32,616 bases of DNA, from assembly GCA_024274875.1 (NCBI GenBank), contig JAJSAH010000019.1:1-32616 (forward strand). Direction: 5' to 3'. Source of the DNA: an archaeon. Lineage in GTDB: Archaea > Micrarchaeota > Micrarchaeia > CAILAH01. Of the stretch, positions 31,721-32,616 are shown piece after piece. A model generated the notes under the pieces. It saw only the letters and a program-made list of their open reading frames with translations, searched no databases and had not been told where the DNA came from. The position numbers and the translations under genes were made by a program. Each line of letters begins with the position of its first letter. Position 1 is the first letter of the stretch.

Positions 31721-32453
31721 TAGAAACCACCTCCAACATCTTCCGCATTCCGTACAACATAATCACATAAAAGAGGAGGTATAACAGGTATGCGCCCGAA
31801 GCAATTTCTCTTATGCCATTAATTTTTGAATAATTGTCGAGCATTGAGTAAACCACTAAAAGCAGAGAGCCCAAACAAAATATGCCGACAACATTGCTGA
31901 GCGGATTCATCCCACCTCCGAGATATGCATACAGAGCCATGCTGAAAAGAGATATGGAAATTACTGAATATATGAAATAAACCACAGTTGGTTGCATCAA
32001 TATGCCTATATCAAGAGTCCAGTTAAATGCTATAACAAATCCTATCACAAAAAACAAAACTGTCAAAAGAATGTGAATCAATCTGTTGGTGCGAGTAATG
32101 TTTATGAATACAAACTTAACCATAGTATAGAATGAATACAAGTAAAGGAAGTAGGATGCAACCCAAAACAGATCTATTATATTTTCATGCGATTGCATCC
32201 CTCCGGATATGAACCTATCAAATACTGTGCCAGCGAATGTTAGTGACAATGCGATTATCAGGAGGCCTATCCATTTTATGCGAGATTGTCTATAAGTGCC
32301 TATTAAGTATACAACGCCTGTTATTTGGAGTATGATTAATGTGATTGATTCTACAACGCGCAACAGCAATCCATTCGTAAGATGCAGAACTGCCGTTAAA
32401 AACAGCATAAATATGCACAGTGCAAATAAATATTCATACGCCACCCTATTCAT
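31695..32453 (-). CDS. multi-pass membrane protein with 7-8 helices, unknown function
   Basis: Almost the whole length is hydrophobic, with about eight helices. Examples are LFALCIFMLFLTAVLHL, WIGLLIIALSLTFAGTVF, LIHILLTVLFFVIGFVIAF and ASGAYLLYLLFYVIMLYGM. The arrangement recalls archaeal 7TM sensor modules, but no kinase or other output domain is fused. ATG 32453 (MNRVAY) is chosen because TTTAATATATTTT lies about 23 nt upstream; the ORF-track start 32471 is inside that promoter. It overlaps and probably leads an operon with the hotdog-like gene. Confidence 0.7.
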   Translation of the reverse strand: MNRVAYEYLFALCIFMLFLTAVLHLTNGLLLRVVESITLIILQITGVVYLIGTYRQSRIKWIGLLIIALSLTFAGTVFDRFISGGMQSHENIIDLFWVASYFLYLYSFYTMVKFVFINITRTNRLIHILLTVLFFVIGFVIAFNWTLDIGILMQPTVVYFIYSVISISLFSMALYAYLGGGMNPLSNVVGIFCLGSLLLVVYSMLDNYSKINGIREIASGAYLLYLLFYVIMLYGMRKMLEVVSNEKEKIFQ

Positions 32454-32500
32454 GCAAAGGTATTGCATCAAAATATATTAAATCTGTGATAAATTTCAGT

Positions 32501-32616
32501 TAAACTTATAATAAACTTATAATAAACTTATAATAAACTTATAATAAACTTATAATAAACTTATAATAAACTTATAATAAACTTATAATAAACTTATAAT
32601 AAACTTATAATAAACT
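32501..32616. repeat. 11-bp tandem repeat array running off the window end
   Basis: The unit TAAACTTATAA is repeated about 10.5 times with no mismatch and continues to the last base. Each unit contains a TATA-like TTATAATAAA. It is not CRISPR: the unit is too short and there are no spacers. The true length is unknown because the array is cut by the window edge. Confidence 0.95.

Noticed and set aside
32501-32616. CRISPR array
   Set aside because: The unit is 11 bp with no spacers and there are no cas genes.

Overview
The window is archaeal chromosome. It carries a TFB transcription factor, both topoisomerase VI subunits, a proteasome beta subunit, the KH-CPSF1 transcription-termination nuclease, Pus10, NurA, Pth2 and a Dim2-like KH protein. 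All three tRNA genes have bulge-helix-bulge introns, and TATA boxes lie about 25 nt upstream of start codons. The AT-rich, very compact layout, split enzymes (ribonucleotide reductase, aCPSF1), many small orphan proteins and cysteine-rich surface proteins suggest a small-genome uncultivated lineage, perhaps DPANN such as Diapherotrites or Micrarchaeota. No marker in the window fixes the phylum, so that placement is inference.

Layout. 1-395: the end of an unknown gene, a direct repeat that copies the 3' end of tRNA-Glu, and tRNA-Glu(TTC). 395-3356 (+): a GGDEF diguanylate-cyclase-like gene, pus10 and a type IV prepilin peptidase in one tight operon. 3374-6699 (-): KH/Dim2, top6B, top6A. 6950-10080 (+): class II ribonucleotide reductase in two overlapping genes. 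10097-13294 (-): ankyrin protein, aCPSF1 interrupted by an in-frame TAA, and psmB. 13452-17475: small housekeeping and orphan genes in divergent pairs (wHTH/small peptide, TPR/DUF424, Pth2/NurA). 17512-17598: a candidate structured non-coding RNA. 17632-21878: histidine phosphatase, AIM24-like, CutA, tRNA-Cys, a lipoprotein and three orphan genes. 22000-24963: TFB, a circularly permuted GTPase and a surface protein. 25005-25146: tRNA-Asp with a repeat-bearing intron. 25318-30991: orphan gene, UPF0282 metallo-hydrolase, lipoprotein serpin and a two-gene secreted operon. 30992-32453: a possible hotdog protein and a 7-8 TM membrane protein. 32501-end: an 11-bp tandem array.

Expression logic. First genes of transcription units have a TATA box 23-28 nt before the start codon and therefore look leaderless. 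Genes inside operons carry a GGTGA Shine-Dalgarno. Four divergent pairs share one near-palindromic TATA box with start codons 51-53 nt apart.

The points most worth a second look are the archaeal GGDEF protein beside a pilin-processing peptidase, the in-frame stops inside two conserved genes (top6A and aCPSF1) whose reading frames continue past the stop, the putative three-way-junction RNA, the serpin, and the repeat-bearing tRNA intron.
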